Below are positions 1 to 13,000 of a stretch of DNA of 64,000 bases, in pieces (position 1 is the first letter of the stretch; every line of letters starts with the position of its first letter). This DNA is from Mesostigma viride (Eukaryota; Streptophyta; Mesostigmatophyceae; Mesostigmatales; Mesostigmataceae): the NCBI GenBank assembly GCA_009746045.1, contig RPFO01000082.1, positions 1,398,759 to 1,462,758 of the forward strand, written 5' to 3'. The translations under genes were made by a program, and so were the position numbers. The notes below the pieces were generated by a model. The model saw nothing but the letters and a program-made list of their open reading frames with translations, had not been told where the DNA came from and made no database searches.

Positions 1-3000
1 CTCCGTCACCAGCGGCGTCGTGTCGCGTATCGAGGTGCGTTGCCAGCCCTGGGAACACAGTGGTTCGTTACAAGGTTCGTTAGAAGGTTGGTTAAAGGGT
101 TCGTTTAAGGGTTAGTCAGAAGGTCGATGAAAGGGTACGTGAAAGGGTACGACGTGTCTACTTTTGTATGAATGGCGTTGCCGCTTGTGGCCTGGAAACC
201 AGGAAGGGAGAAGGAAGTGTTGTGGACTTAAACGGGGAGTATCTCAACCACATTGTTGGAGATGAGTGTCTAGTAACTCTATTTATTTTTTCCGTTTTCC
301 CTGTAGTGCCTCGTGTCCTGGGGCAAACGCACGGTGGACGACAAGCGAATATTTCGTGGACGTGGCGGGCACGCGCGCTTTGACCTGGCAGTTTCCAGGG
401 AAAACACAACCCCACATTTGCTGGGTCATAGCAGGCCTGTCTCTCCTTATTGTGCTGTGTGCTCCAGCCTTCAAACACCTGTATTCCCACCGGATACCGT
501 CATCATTCCTTCTCCCTCCGGCATGCGGCGTGCCTTTGTTCGCCCTCTTATTGTGGCTCTTTTGTTCGCTCATGCGTTCCCACGGTGGCGGCCCGCCCCT
601 GCCATGTTGCGGTGCCAGGTGATGCCATATGCCCATGGGTCGTCCGAGCTGCTGGGCATTCAGATTGACGCTGCCATCAACCCAGGTAAAGGCGGCCGTC
701 GGACACGAACCCAGGTAACGTAGTGTAATGGGCCAAGGACCCTTGTCTTGTAAGTGAAGAGGACATTAGCCTAGGTTGGTAATTAATTAATTAAATAAAC
801 ACGTGCTCCCGTTGGGGAGTCACGGAGCACCGGAGTGCTTTTAATTCCTGCGTGTGCGCAGCGGGCAGGGGGCAGAGACCCCCCCCTTCCCTCATGCCAC
901 AGGCATGCCACAGGGTGCACAATGGGACCCGTCGAAACGATCCGGCATCCCCTGTGGGTGCAATAAAGCTTTGACATACAGCTGTAGCAAAAGCGTAGCG
1001 GGTGCAGTAGGGCTGCCCCATGGTCCAGGGGCCGCAGATAGTCTTGGAACTCATTTAGAGGCACCGGTTTGGGAGAATATTAAGGCCTCTCCCGGAGCCT
1101 GAGGGGGTTTAGGGGCATACCCAGGGTTCTCCCCCAACCCCCAAGGTTGGTAATGGAAGGGGCCACCAACCCAGGGCATGGCAACTAGTCAACCTAGGTA
1201 AGCCAACAGACTGGGGTACTGGCCCAGGTTGGTACTGTAGTAGGCCATCATCCCGGATAAGACAGGAGGCAATCAATCCAGGTACTCTCACGGGTCGTCA
1301 GCTTTCTCAGGTATCGTGGCCGGCCATGGCCAGATAAGTTGCTTGCCGGTTGCTTCCCGTTGGGTGCGCTGCTCCCTCCACGATGTGCACGTTGCCTGTA
1401 GTATAGGTACCATCGGACGCGGCGGCAGGTGGGCTCGCATGGGTTGCTTACTGACGCATTGCTGGGCGAAAACATGGTTGGGGCAGTGGGATGTCAGCCG
1501 CAGCCCTTCCTCGTACTGTCGCCACTCCCTCCAGCTGCCAGCACTGTTGCTGCGCAGGGCAGTTCATTCCGCTGGGTGCCCTCGAATCCGCACCCTAAAC
1601 TTAATGCTTCCTGTCCGCACACGGGTAGCCCGAGCGCTCACATCTGCCTCTGGGCCATTGCTACCATGTCACTTTTGCTGGGTGGGTCACAGGCAACAGC
1701 GGCGGGCCGGCGTTCAACTCCAAGGGGGAATGTGTGGGCATCGCCTTCCAGGTGACTCATGGCGAGGGGAATGATAGGGGCAGGTTGAGCTCTGCTGAAA
1801 GTCAATTTTCTCGGTGAAGTCCCTGTGGTTCTGTTGGGTCATCCCTTACAGACAATGGCTGGGTCATGTCGTGCAGTGAATAGTGATGTTGTAGGGCTGC
1901 ACTGTCAATGCCCCTTGTGTGGAAAGTTACTTGCTGAATTGTTAAAATCATTATCACAGGCGTTGTTTTGTTCAGTCCCCCTACTTGGGAAGCGCCGACT
2001 TGGGAAAGGGCTTGGAAAGTGCTGAAGCATCAACATGGGAACTTACTGTGCGATGTTTAAAGCCTGGCAGGCGGCCTCAAGTTGTTGCTGAGTGTTACTA
2101 TCGCCCTGGCATGTCCTGGTTGCTCTATGCAGCTGTCGAGGGTCTGGTGCCGTCAAGGATTGACGTGGGGATCGACTGCCCTCATGCCGGCCACCCCGTG
2201 CTTCTTTTCTGTTACGGCTTCCCACCAAATTTACGGCATCCCTCGGCGCTATCTATGGCATCTCTTTTGCCTTTCTTTCCCTCGTCCATTTCTTCTCCTG
2301 CTAGTGAGAGAAGCCAACCATCTTTGCGCGGCCTTCACATCTGCCCCCCTTGGTTCCATGCTTGCATCTGCCCCCCTTGGTTCCATGCTTGCATCTGCCC
2401 CCCTTGGTTCCATGCTTGCATCTGCCCCCCTTGGTTCCATGCTTGCATCTGCCCCCCTTGGTTCCATGCTTGCATCTGCCCCCCTTGGTTCCATGCTTGC
2501 ATCTGCCCCCCTTGGTTCCATGCTTGCATCTGCCCCCCTTGGTTCCATGCTTGCATCTGCCCCCCTTGGTTCCATGCTTGCATCTGCCCCCCTTGGTTCC
2601 ATGCTTGTAAACGGTCATCCTCTGACCCCTGAACTATGCTTGGGCGCCACACTCCCTGCTCTGCGTTCTTATGCTGCCAGTCGCTGCGCAGCGAGGACAC
2701 AGAGAATATCGGCTACGTAATTCCGACGCCCGTCATCAACCACTTCCTCACTGACTACATCAAGAACGGCCGGTACACCGGTGAGTCAGCGTTACAGAGG
2801 GCAGGTACACTGGTGAGTGAGCGTTAGAGGGGGCAGGTGCACCGGTGAGCCAGGATGAAACCCGAGAGGGGGGAATGTCCACTGAGCGATGACGCCCTGC
2901 TTTATGGCCTTGGACGGGACGCATCCGATGACCTTTATTAGTGACAAAGAGCTTGCGTGTCAAGGTGGCTTTGCATGCAGCTTATAACATAGTCGGTAAT

Positions 3001-3833
3001 CTTGGATGGGATCAACAAAATGACAGTTGGAGTAGGCCCACCAAGTGCCACCGGCCGTGTTGTGGCAAGAATGTCGGGTTAGCTTCAAAATGCTTTGCAT
3101 GCAATACCATAGGGACACTCAACAGGGGCAATTAACAAGGAGGTAATGTTGGTTGAGGGCTATACAAGTACGGGCCATTTCAAATCGAACAAATGTGCAG
3201 GTTTCTTAGATGGCAGTGGCAACGATTACCACATGAGAGGTCCCACCCCAGCCACCGTGCTTTCTTAGCATGGTGCAGCAATATCTCGTCGTGGAGTGTG
3301 CTGCATGGACCACTGCCTTTTATGGGCTGTGTCCACTGCCTGGTGCATGGTGCCTTGTTTGCCTTGTGTCGGTTGCCTTGTTCTTGTACGGCCTGTGCTT
3401 GCCATCCCGTGCTTTACGCGCATGGTCGGTTTCCCTGCTGGCGCCCCGCCCTCCCCCCCCTTTCCACCCCCTTTCCACCCCACCCCCCACCCCACCCCAC
3501 CCCACCCCACCCACCCACCCACCCACCCACCCGCCCGCCCGCCCGCCCAACCAACCAACCAACCAACCAACCAACCAACCAACCAACCAACCAACCAACC
3601 AACCAACCAACCAACCAACCAACCAACCAACCAACCAACCAACCAACCAACCAACCAACCAACCAACCAACCAACCAACCAACCAACCAACCAACCAACC
3701 AACCAACCAACCAACCAACCAACCAACCAACCAACCAACCAACCAACCAACCAACCAACCAACCAACCAACCAACCAACCAACCAACCAACCAACCAACC
3801 AACACCACCACCACCACCACCCTTCCCCCCCCC

Positions 3834-3871
<38 letters not shown>

Positions 3872-6800
3872 ACCCCCCCACCCACCCTTCCCCCACCCCC
3901 ACCACCCCCACCCCCACCAGGGTTCCCCATTCTGGGCATCGAGTGGCAAAAGAGCGAGAACCCTGCGCTGCGTGCGTGCGTGGGCATGTCCTCCCCCTCG
4001 CTCAAGGGCGTGATGGTGCGGCGCGTGGAGCCCACGTCCGACGCCTACCACAAGCTGCAGAAGGTGAGCGGCATGATGTAGCTGTGAGGATGGCTGGCAC
4101 AAGCTTTACAAGGCGAGGGGTGCAGTATACACCCCTACCACGAGCTGCAGAAAGTAATCAGCCCATCGGATCCTGTGCTTTCGGGTGAGGTAACAAAATA
4201 TAGCCTAGGACAAACTGCAAGGAATGAGCGGTGTGGTGTGGCTGCCAAGGTAGTAGTCTTGGCTGCCGTAGGTTAGCAGTTAGCACCATGGTAGACTATC
4301 GATATGTCCTACTACCAGCGGCAGAGAGGTGGGAGCAGGATCTGCCGCGGATGTAACGGGGCAGGATGAATCGCTGCATGCTTTTGGTCCATTTGAGATC
4401 TAGCGAGGGTAGAGTCCATCCATATTCTGCACAGCTTACATGGGCGAGCCTGCCAGTCGAAGCTCATGCAGGGAGGCATTTAGAGGCCGGCATTACTCTC
4501 GCGACCATTTTTATGTCCCATCCCTCTTCATTTTTTGTTTCCTACCCTTTTCCAGCAGGGAGAAGGTGGTGCTGAATTTCCCCGAGTGTGGACAAAATGG
4601 TGGCACGATATGCCTGCCTCCTAAGTCTGCCATGCTCCACACATCGATTCCTGCCTTTTCTATCCTCCCCCCCCCCCCCCCCCCTGCTTCTCCCCCCAGT
4701 CGGACATCATCCTCAAGTTTGACGGCACGCCCATCGCCAACGACGGCACCGTCGCATTCCGCACGGGCGAGCGCATCTCCTTCTGCTACCTCGTCAGCCA
4801 GAAGTAAGCGAGAGCTCAAGTGGGTGGGTGCTGCTACCTCGTCAGCCAGAAGTGAGCAAGGGCCCAGTTGTTGATGGGTCCGCCAGCAGTAGGCCAGGGC
4901 TCCAGTGAGTGGGCGGTCAGCCAGAGGTAGGCCGGACTGGTTGGGCGGTGCTGCTCAGCCATGCATGAGCGGGACTGGGAACCTTCCTATTCTGCCAGAA
5001 CTAAGCAGGGTCCGTCTGATGGAGTCAGGGTTGGTCCGCCAGAAGAGAAGCCAGTGGATTGTTTGCTACTGCGGCAACACGTGGTTTGTCCATGAGGCTG
5101 TTCCGGTGTCTTGTCCAAAGGTGCTCTTACAAGCTGCACTTAGACAACACTAATTAGAGGAATGGAGCATGGAGCAGCCTGGCATGGTTGCCAGCATAAA
5201 ACTGGGCCATGGGATTCCCTGGTGTGGGCCTTGCACTCCTCGGTGGTAATGTCTCCCTCCGCACGCAGGGTGGTCTCTATGGGCTGGGCCGGGTCAACTC
5301 CCCTTCCACACACATTTGGGGTAGCACCACCACGCTTGGGGTTGCCACACAGCACAGCTGCCCTGGCAACGGCCAGTAAATCTTGCGTGGGAGGTTCATT
5401 GGCACTGCATGTGGCTCATGATCCTTTCAAAATCTATGTTGTGCTAGGGTAAACTAGGTATGCGTCTTTCGCCGTTATTTGATGCCAGCCTAAACCCTGA
5501 ACCCTGAACCCTAAACCCTAAACTCAAAAGCAATAGTGTTGTGGCGACCGCTTCCCCCATTCGTGTCCCTGCCTCGCCTTCAGGTACACCAACGAAACCG
5601 CCCACCTTGAAGTTCTCCGTGACGGCCAGCACATCTCCCTGGACGTCACGCTGAGCGTCCCTGAGCGCCTGGTGAGGCACGCTGGCCTGGCTACCTCGCT
5701 GCGACGCGGCCCAGTGGTCGCTTCTAATTTGAATTGTGTTTTGAATAAACATAATGACGGGGGGTTATGATGATAAGTGGACATAATAGGGGCTACAAGC
5801 ATTGCAGGTGGGCATGCCGCCAATCTTTGCCATTGCAATGTCTTGCGCTGTTCCGTGGGCTTTCGGTGTAAGGAACCGCTCGTACGTGTCTCCACAGTGG
5901 GTCTCCCCGCTGGCCCATCCTTCATCGATTATGGGCCCATCATCTGTCTCTGTCTCCAACTGCTTAACTAAGTATAAGCCTTGTCTGCCTCCACGTGCAG
6001 TCCATGTAGCCAGCATCTGTCTCATTTGGCGTCGAGGTGCCTCGAGTTGGCTCCATATGACCTGCTCCTGCCCCCCCTGCCGTTGACGCACAGGTGCCCA
6101 CACGCTGCGCCAAGGATATGCCGTCCTACCTCGTCGTGGGTGGCCTTGTGTTCACCGCCTGCTGCGAGCCATACCTACGGTAAGCTGGTCTGAGTATGTA
6201 CCAGCATTCATTTTGAGAGAGTTGAAGAGACACTGGTGGGTACGTACTGGCGTCCGCTGGTTGTGCAATCGTCTGATCGAGTGGCTGACCTTATCTTGCC
6301 TTCTTTTGGGGGGAAATCGCTTCGCAATCAGCCAGCATTATCTTCACAAGCCTTACAGGTGCTGTGGTGGGCTTTCATCCCTCATCTGCTGCTTGCTGTG
6401 GCGCGTGTGCAAGTAGCACCCCCCTGCCTGCAGTTTGCATGAACCTGGCCATCAACAGAGTGCCAGGTTGCTAATATGTACGTGTGCATGTATGTACCCA
6501 TCTTTGGTCCCCACAACAAGCTGCTGGGGCTCGACATACACACAAGGGGGTGGGGACGGGGGAGGCTCTACTTGATGTCACCTTGAGAAAGAGGTCCGGC
6601 TCTGGGTTGGGGCGGGGAAAGGGGAGCGATTTTGGCTCGTTTTCTTGACCTGACCGGCAGCTCTAACCACTTCGTGGATTGCTTGTATTTCATCGTGCAA
6701 ATGGCGCTACCTTATGGCTGCAGGGAAGAGTACGGAGAAGACTACATGTTCGACTCCCCAGTGAGTCTTCACATCCTTGTCCAACTCTTCCTTTCTCCAC

Positions 6801-8745
6801 AGTGGGGTCATGACAAGAAGCCAGTATCCAGGGTCATCCCATGGACTGCATTCTCCCTGGGCAATATTCCCTGGCTAGGGGAATGTGCTCCTGGCGTATG
6901 GGCATATGTTGGCCCTTAGTCTGGTGCAAGTCTGTATTTGAGCAACTGGTTGTGCCCCGCTTTTGCTTCCACCCCAGATAGAAGAACATAGTGCACTGGC
7001 CTGACGTTGTTCTCGTGGTGGACCGGGCCCTGATTGTCGGCTTCTCCTTGTCTCCTGTATGCACCCTTGCGGTGCCACAGGGTGAGCGCTTGCTTTACAA
7101 CAGAGCAAGTTGGCTGAGCGCAGTGCAGTGTGGGTCTGGGTTGCCCTTGCGACGTCACCACCGACGTCATAGCCTGAGCTGGTTGTCTAATTGATTCTTA
7201 TATCTTCATCTTGCTTAGCAGGCCCACCTGGAATGGGCCCCATTCTTTTGTGGTCTTCTAGAACCTTCCAGCGCTTGTGGTTGCCTCTACGTGAATGACA
7301 GCCGGGCACAAGGCATCGCGGCTTGATGCGGCTATAATTGCATCAACAGACACTCGTGGTTGCACATGCTATTTCTTGTCAGCATGTGCCGATGGTGGTA
7401 CTACCGTGCCTGTTGCCTTGTTTTCCTGGCGCTCTTTGCCTTGCTTTGTTGTCACATCCGCAGGTGAAGCTGCTGGACAAGTTCATGCACGGTGTGGTGC
7501 AGGAGAAGGGGCAGGAGGTGGTGCTGCTGGGTCAGGTGGGTGGAGAGGGAAAGGCAGTGCTTGGAAAAGGTGCTCCCAGTGTCAAATCCATGGACTTTGG
7601 ACATAATATAAAGTTATTTCCTCTCCTTGATAATCTAAAGTTATCTATCCAAGGGAGTGTCTGGGTGCCTTAGACCAGATAGCCTACCGTCGGCTACTGT
7701 TGGCTTGTTGGTGGAGCTGGGATGTGCTGCGCATCTCAATAGATACCAGATCCGCACTCGGATACTTGGCAGGTAGTGAGGACTGTGGCCTCTTTCCCCC
7801 GTGCTTCTTCTGCACCCACAAGAAGACTACCGTAGTGGCCCTTATATGTGTACGCTTAATTATTGTACGAAGAGTTTTTGGAGTTTTTGTTACGTGTACG
7901 TAGACTTTTGGGATTTTTTTTACTAGTACGTAGGTATATTGTCAGGGTATATACTTGAGGGTCCTCTGCAGGTGTACCCTCTGGGTGCTCATAAGATGTA
8001 TATTGACGACCTGAAGCCCGGTGAAGGAGATATCTTGGGTTGTACGAGGCCGGAAGGAGGGTTTTTTTGGGCATGTACGAGGGCGATTCGTACATAATTA
8101 AGCGTACTGATATAAGGGCCACTACGGTATCTGTTGTGTGACTGTACTGGCGTCCGCAGGTGCTGGCCTATGACTGCAACATTGGCTACGAAGACTTGTC
8201 CAACGTACAGCTGCTGCGGCTCAACGGCACGCGCGTGCTCAACTTGAAGCATCTTTACCGGCTGCTGCAAGGTGGGTGCTGTGCTGCTTAGTCAAGTCCT
8301 GTTGCGTCAGTCGCAAACGCTTTAGGGAAAGTTAAACACAGCTGAGCCTGCAAGGTGACTGCCTTACCTGGCATATGCATGCTGCATCATGGGACATGAA
8401 GGGAACAGGACATGCCTTGCTATCTATATCCTGAAACTGGCAGATGACAAAGACAACTACAAATGCTTTTTAAAGCATTTACAACCTAGGTTTTGAGGAT
8501 GGAAACAGGCCGCTTTCTTCAGAGGTTTCTGCTCCTTTCTAACTCTTTCACGTGCATGTGATGTACTTGTGTCCCTGGTGTCCTTCTGTGCAGAGAACAC
8601 GGACAAGTACCTGCGGTTTGAGCTCGAGTATGACCGGCTGGTCATCCTCGATGCGAAACTGGCAGCCGACTCCCTGGAAGAGATCATGACAACCCATGGG
8701 ATCTACGCGCCGGTGTCACCGGACTTGCTAGAGCCAAGTGCATAG
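1..8745 (+). CDS. DEG: Deg/HtrA serine protease (DEG2/DEG9 clade), 3' part, 12 exons visible
   Basis: ATP-independent serine endopeptidase of the plant Deg family: an N-terminal trypsin-like domain followed by PDZ-like domains. The gene enters from the left edge, so the start, transit peptide and catalytic His and Asp lie outside the window. Exons read in phase at 2-34, 619-685, 1693-1751, 2681-2780, 3921-4063, 4700-4803, 5584-5671, 6094-6179, 6724-6760, 7464-7535, 8160-8271 and 8594-8745, all with GT-AG introns, giving about 350 residues. The nucleophile motif GNSGGPAF spans the exon 2/3 junction and is preceded by QIDAAINP. The PDZ region includes the block [10 protein letters not shown] in exon 5. 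The C-terminal block with [13 protein letters not shown] is typical of plant DEG2 and DEG9. Features of both paralogues are mixed, so chloroplast (DEG2) versus nuclear/nucleolar (DEG9) location is undecided. The family identification is sure; the subtype is inference. Confidence 0.93.
779..975 (-). mobile_element. 3' end of a non-LTR retroelement (family C) in Deg intron 2
   Basis: Read on the minus strand this ends in a conserved block containing CTCCCCAACGGGAGCACG, followed by an ATTA-rich tail. Related copies occur at 24500-24600, 24825-25020 and 37965-38170 (minus) and at 57680-57735 (plus). In the last copy the block lies downstream of a LINE-like C-terminal coding fragment, which is why I assign it to a non-LTR element. 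It is 5' truncated here and codes for nothing. Confidence 0.6.
2341..2610. repeat. 27-bp minisatellite, about 10 copies, Deg intron 3
   Basis: Near-identical 27-bp units built on TGCCCCCCTTGGTTCCATGC follow one another for about 270 bp. Because 27 is a multiple of 3, all frames are open across it and give artificial repeat proteins. It lies just upstream of exon 4 (2681) and is intronic. Confidence 0.95.
3470..3900. repeat. Compound microsatellite: (CCCA)n, (CCAA)n of about 255 bp, poly-C tract
   Basis: A C-rich tract changes to CCCA/CCCG units and then to an uninterrupted CCAA array (about 3547-3802), followed by CCA units and a run of about 30 C. It ends 20 bp before the acceptor of Deg exon 5, so it supplies the polypyrimidine stretch of that intron on the sense strand. 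Long PTNQ and WLVG reading frames across it are repeat artefacts. Length is likely variable between individuals and hard to assemble. Confidence 0.95.
5491..5525. repeat. Short interstitial telomere-like repeat (CCCTAAA/CCCTGAA)
   Basis: About five units alternate between CCCTGAA and CCCTAAA inside Deg intron 6, 60 bp before exon 7. The perfect units match the Arabidopsis-type telomere repeat TTTAGGG rather than the TTTTAGGG of Chlamydomonas. It may reflect a healed break or chance; it is too short to be a telomere. Confidence 0.7.
7830..8127. mobile_element. 298-bp MITE with Tc1/mariner-like ends in Deg intron 10
   Basis: Both ends carry CCGTAGTGGCCCTTATAT as a terminal inverted repeat, and similarity continues into GTACGCTTAATTAT. 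TA lies immediately outside each end, the target duplication expected of Tc1/mariner elements. There is no transposase, so it is non-autonomous. It sits between exons 10 (ends 7535) and 11 (starts 8160), with its right end only 32 bp from the exon 11 acceptor. Confidence 0.8.
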
Positions 8746-8792
8746 TTTAATGGACATGCAGCTGTGAACTGACTGCGAGTCTCGCATGAAAC

Positions 8793-8798
8793 AATAAA
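8793..8798 (+). other. AATAAA polyadenylation signal of the Deg gene
   Basis: AATAAA lies 48 bp after the Deg stop codon, a fitting distance for 3'-end formation. No TGTAA, the usual chlorophycean signal, is seen in the short stretch after the stop. Confidence 0.5.
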
Positions 8799-8799
8799 A

Positions 8800-10038
8800 G
8801 CATGCCTTAGCTGGAAGTAGTACTATGCACATGCATGGTAAGACATGTGCTCTAGGTCTACTTTCCATGACATATCAATTGAAGTGATCGTCCCGATCAA
8901 TTTCTGATCTCAAACGCCGAGTATGCATGGATATATAGTACTCGATTCGTGACACATGCGCACGCGGTACTTACTAGATCGAGCAAAAAGATTAGTTAAA
9001 TTTTCCGCATAGTTATTACCAACTTACCAACTTAATAAGAGGCAAACTGATATCTGACACCTGATACGGCTAATGTCCTCATAACCTCATTTCATGCATG
9101 CATGATGGTGCGCCCATTTGATCTGTTCTACAGAGGGCAATGTACATCACGAGCATCCAACTTGGATCGAGCTCTTAGCTTAGTAATATAAATGATCTAG
9201 CTAGGCGCAAACTCTGCAATTAAATGCAGGGGCAAAACAAACCGCCTGTTCAAGCAAGGACATACATAATCGATTCATTTGCAGATCGCGTTTTTCCGCG
9301 TTTTCCGCGGCCCGGTACTGAACGCAAATGGTTTTCACCTTTGCGGAGTGCCTGATCAAATACATAATCGAGTACTCGTGGGAGTGCTCAGATGCTATCA
9401 ACTTCTTCCTACAGAGCAGATCGAACACCGGCCTTGTGGTAAATGTACTACTATGCCGCAAAGAATACTCTTCAAGCCCGCATGTGCAAACATCATCAAC
9501 GCATAAACCTGCAGGTCCCCATAGACTTATGAACCAGGAGCACCTCCCTCTGCTGTTTCAATAGCAGCCCTTGCATGGCTGGCAGGCCTATGTTGGCTGC
9601 AATTCTGACAGAACATTGAAGCTCTTGGAGCAAAAATACAGTGCTGGGAGATGACTCTTTTACGGCAGGGGCATATCCTAGAAATGACTCTTCACTAGGT
9701 CGTGCAGCCCATATATAAGACAAGGCTGTTGCGCACCCAGTGGCCAAGTCAGTTGCCGAGAACGAAACATAAACTGGATATAGATAGGGCGTTGGGATTT
9801 CTTGACATCCAATCAAAAGATCGATGCTCTTAACGCCATGTTGAAGCACAGATTCTGCTACTCACCACCCAAGAACCCAGGAGAAACCCCTGGTCGTCCT
9901 TTTACCGCTGCGCTATCCTTTTAAGCGCACCTTGTCTTGCCTCCTTATACCCTGCCTCAATCCTCATGCCTTGGCTGTTCAGGCCTTGCATCGTTGTCCC
10001 CTGGCTCCTCGTTCCTCGGCTGTTTGTCCCTTGCCTCC
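8800..10038. other. Intergenic region between convergent Deg and DXR
   Basis: AT-rich DNA with no supportable gene. It contains one SINE copy (9274-9359). Open frames such as that at 9496-9849 resemble no known protein and have no splice support. The 3' untranslated regions of both genes lie here. Confidence 0.6.
9274..9359 (+). mobile_element. 5'-truncated SINE copy with 12-bp target-site duplication
   Basis: An 86-bp insert ending in GCCTGATCAA is flanked on both sides by ATACATAATCGA (9262-9273 and 9360-9371). The body, including CCGCGTTTTCCGCGGCCCGG and GCAAATGGTTTTCACCT, matches the 3' part of the longer copy at 39881-40171 and the copy in CCT1 at 56540-56599. Confidence 0.82.
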
Positions 10039-13000
10039 TTAGGCCTTGGCCCCCACTTTTGCCTCCACGATCTCCTTGACATATCGGCGCGCCCAGTTGT
10101 CATAGTGCACGATCTGCTCCAGCGTGGGACGCAGCACGAGCTCCGCCTGGTGCTTGTCGCACGCCTTCTCGATCACCTTGGTGATGTCCAGGTACGAGAT
10201 CCTGCAACACGGCACACACATGACCCACGAGATGCATGGACGCACGACCCCAAAGGGCATGCACACACACAAGCTCATGATGAAAATTCAGATGTCGCAA
10301 ACCAAACAAACTGGTTAATGAAAACGCAAGCCAACTGGATGGTCACGTGTATACGTCCACGCTATGATCTACAAACGAGGGGTGCTTGGTTGCACAATGA
10401 GCGGCATCGTGGAATCCGCCTACCCAGCACTGCCTCCTGAGCAGTGGCAACCCTGCCACAGAGCTCACCAGGGCCCAACTGCCCATCTCTTGCACGCTAT
10501 TTGCAGAGCACCACCCATTTCGCACTGCAATGTCACCCGCGCTTAGGGGAGCTAAAGGGGATATGGAAGGGGGAATGAAGCGGGGTTGAAAGGGGAGGTG
10601 AAAGGGGGGATGAAAGGGGGGATGAAAGGGGAGGTGGAAGGGGGGATGAAAGGGGAGGTCAAAGGGTAGGTGAAAGGGGAGGTGAAAGGGGAGGTGAAAG
10701 GGAAGGTGAAAGGGGGGATGAAAGGGGAGGTGAAAGGGGAGGTGAAAGGGGAGGTGAAAGGGGAGGTGAAAGGCGAGGTGAAAGGGGAGGTGAAAGGCGA
10801 GGTGAAAGGGAACGTGGAACTCACTTCCCCGCGAGGAACATTTCGACCGCCTGCTCGTTGGCGGCACTCAGCACGCCGGTCATGGTGCCACCCGCACGGC
10901 CTGCCGCATACGAAAGCTTCATGGACGGGTACTTGGCGTGGTCAGGGGCACGGAAAGTGAGGTCGCCCATCCTGCAGTGGGGTTAGGGTCAGGGTAAGGA
11001 GGGTGGGGGTGTTGTGGAAGCATAGATGATTAGGCATAAAAAGGTGGGACCACAGCAGGCATGCACATAACAGACACCATCCGCCCGCGGATATTCACAG
11101 ATACGAAAAGCCACATACATAGAGGCAAAGAAAGCTGCATTACGCAGCACACTACTTCCACATGCGGTACTCTACGCCAACCTGCAGCTTGACTCCAAAG
11201 TACCACCCATAAGCTAAGTAATGCCGATAAGCTAAGTACCACCCATAAGCGAAGTAATGCCGATAAGCTAAGTACCACCCATAAGCTAAGTAACGCCGAT
11301 AAGCTAAGTACCACCCAAAAGCTAAGTAATGACCATAAGCTAAGTAACGCCGATAAGCTAAGTACCACCCATAAGCTAAGTAACTCCGATAAGGTAAGTG
11401 ATGCTGAACTGCACTTAGACACCTTCTTAGTGCGTCCGCAGGGTTTATGGCCATCAATGGTGAGCACACACACATACACACATACAGAGATGCGCACGCA
11501 TACACTACATGGAAGCGAGGCGAAGACAAGAAGAGGCAGCCCATCACACCTACAAGACCAGAATTTGCATCTGCATCTCCATCCTCGAGGAAACATCCTG
11601 TATCCTATCCAAGAAGTGCCCAGCCCACATCCCTGCGTGCGTGGTTAGTCCATGCGCTGCGTGAGGGTCCCTGCGTTGTGTGAGAGTCCATTCATGCATG
11701 GGGGTGGCGTTGTTATCGCTCACTTGACAAAGTCGAGGCGGGGCCACGTCTTCTCCGAGGAGGGGAAGCGCTCGGGCCAGGACATGGTGTATAGGATGGG
11801 CAGGCGCATGTCGGGCCAGCCCAGTTGCGCCAGCACGGAGGAATCCTGGCGGCCGCGGGCACACAGATGGGACGGTGGGCATGGACATGTTGCCACAGGT
11901 GGGAAGGTTTTGGAAGGCAGACGTGGGTGGGGCACGGTGTGGGTGCAGATGCAAGTAGAAGGCAGGTGAGAGGGAGGGAGGGCGGGTCCGTGCGCTAGTG
12001 GCAGCACAATTTGGCGAATGGACAGGAAAGGAGGTGGAAGATGCCATGGCTGGCGGTTGTGACGCTGCGGCGTTTTGCTGCTCACATGCAGCAAAGGCTT
12101 CCATGGGTACGCAAGAAAGGGCGAAAAAGGCGCCCATGTGTCAAGAAGAAGTGTGCACCACCAGGGAGCTCTCCGCCAGCAGCCCCGCATCAGCAAAGGC
12201 TTGTGGACAAAGGCAGTTTGGTGCAAAGGAGATTTGGTGCCAGAGCCGTAGTCATCTCGAGCAAGCTGGTATAGATATCAGAGGGTGCTCCCTGCTTGTT
12301 GTAAGGGTGCTACAGAGACTTGAGCAAACGACCTAGTGTGCTACTGGTTTGGGGATACGGCGAGCTCACCCGTACGACAGGCGATACTGCATGCTGGCCC
12401 AGGGGAAATATGCTGAGTAAGGCTTTCAGGTTTGCGAGTGCAAGGAGTGTTTGCAGCCGGCACACCTGACTGGTTCTAGTGCACGGCTGAAATTGGTGAA
12501 AGCCAGTGACAGCTACCACACGGCTTCACCGTGACATGTGCCAGATATTCACCATGGTTTGATGTAGAATCCAACATACCTCCAGTTGACCCAAAAACAT
12601 CAACCATCCCCAAACACCAGCTGCGCCGAAAAGGCGCGACAATGAAATACTTGCTTGCACACTGTGCCTTATATATGCCAGAGCAATGCAATGCTGCATC
12701 TGCCACACTGCAGGATACCGTGCCGTATCATCTGCCAGCATCATGCACCTGTGTCTCCACCACACACAGCATCACTTGCACTCATACGGCACCATGCCAC
12801 CTCGCATCACCCACCTGGGTCTCCACCATCGAGTGGATGATGCTCTGCGGGTGGATGACGATGTCGATGTTGTCGTAGTCAGTGCCGTACAAGTAGTGCG
12901 CCTCGATCACCTCCAAACCCTGGGCGCCCCACAACGCAACAGGCAAGTACGATATAGCACAGCAGAAGTTAACACGGGTACTAGGATGCCATACCAACAG

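Noticed and set aside
2342-2610. CRISPR-like array of regular repeats (also 52443-52806)
   Set aside because: The units are directly adjacent with no unique spacers and the genome is eukaryotic; they are minisatellites.
2249-2720. Six overlapping repeat proteins (for example CICPPWFHA and MEPRGADAS repeats)
   Set aside because: A 27-bp minisatellite keeps all frames open; it is intronic.
3193-4188. Long open frames over 3193-4188 on both strands (PTNQ, WLVG and Gly-rich proteins)
   Set aside because: They are produced by the CCAA and C-rich microsatellites in a Deg intron; the true coding part is only exon 5 (3921-4063).
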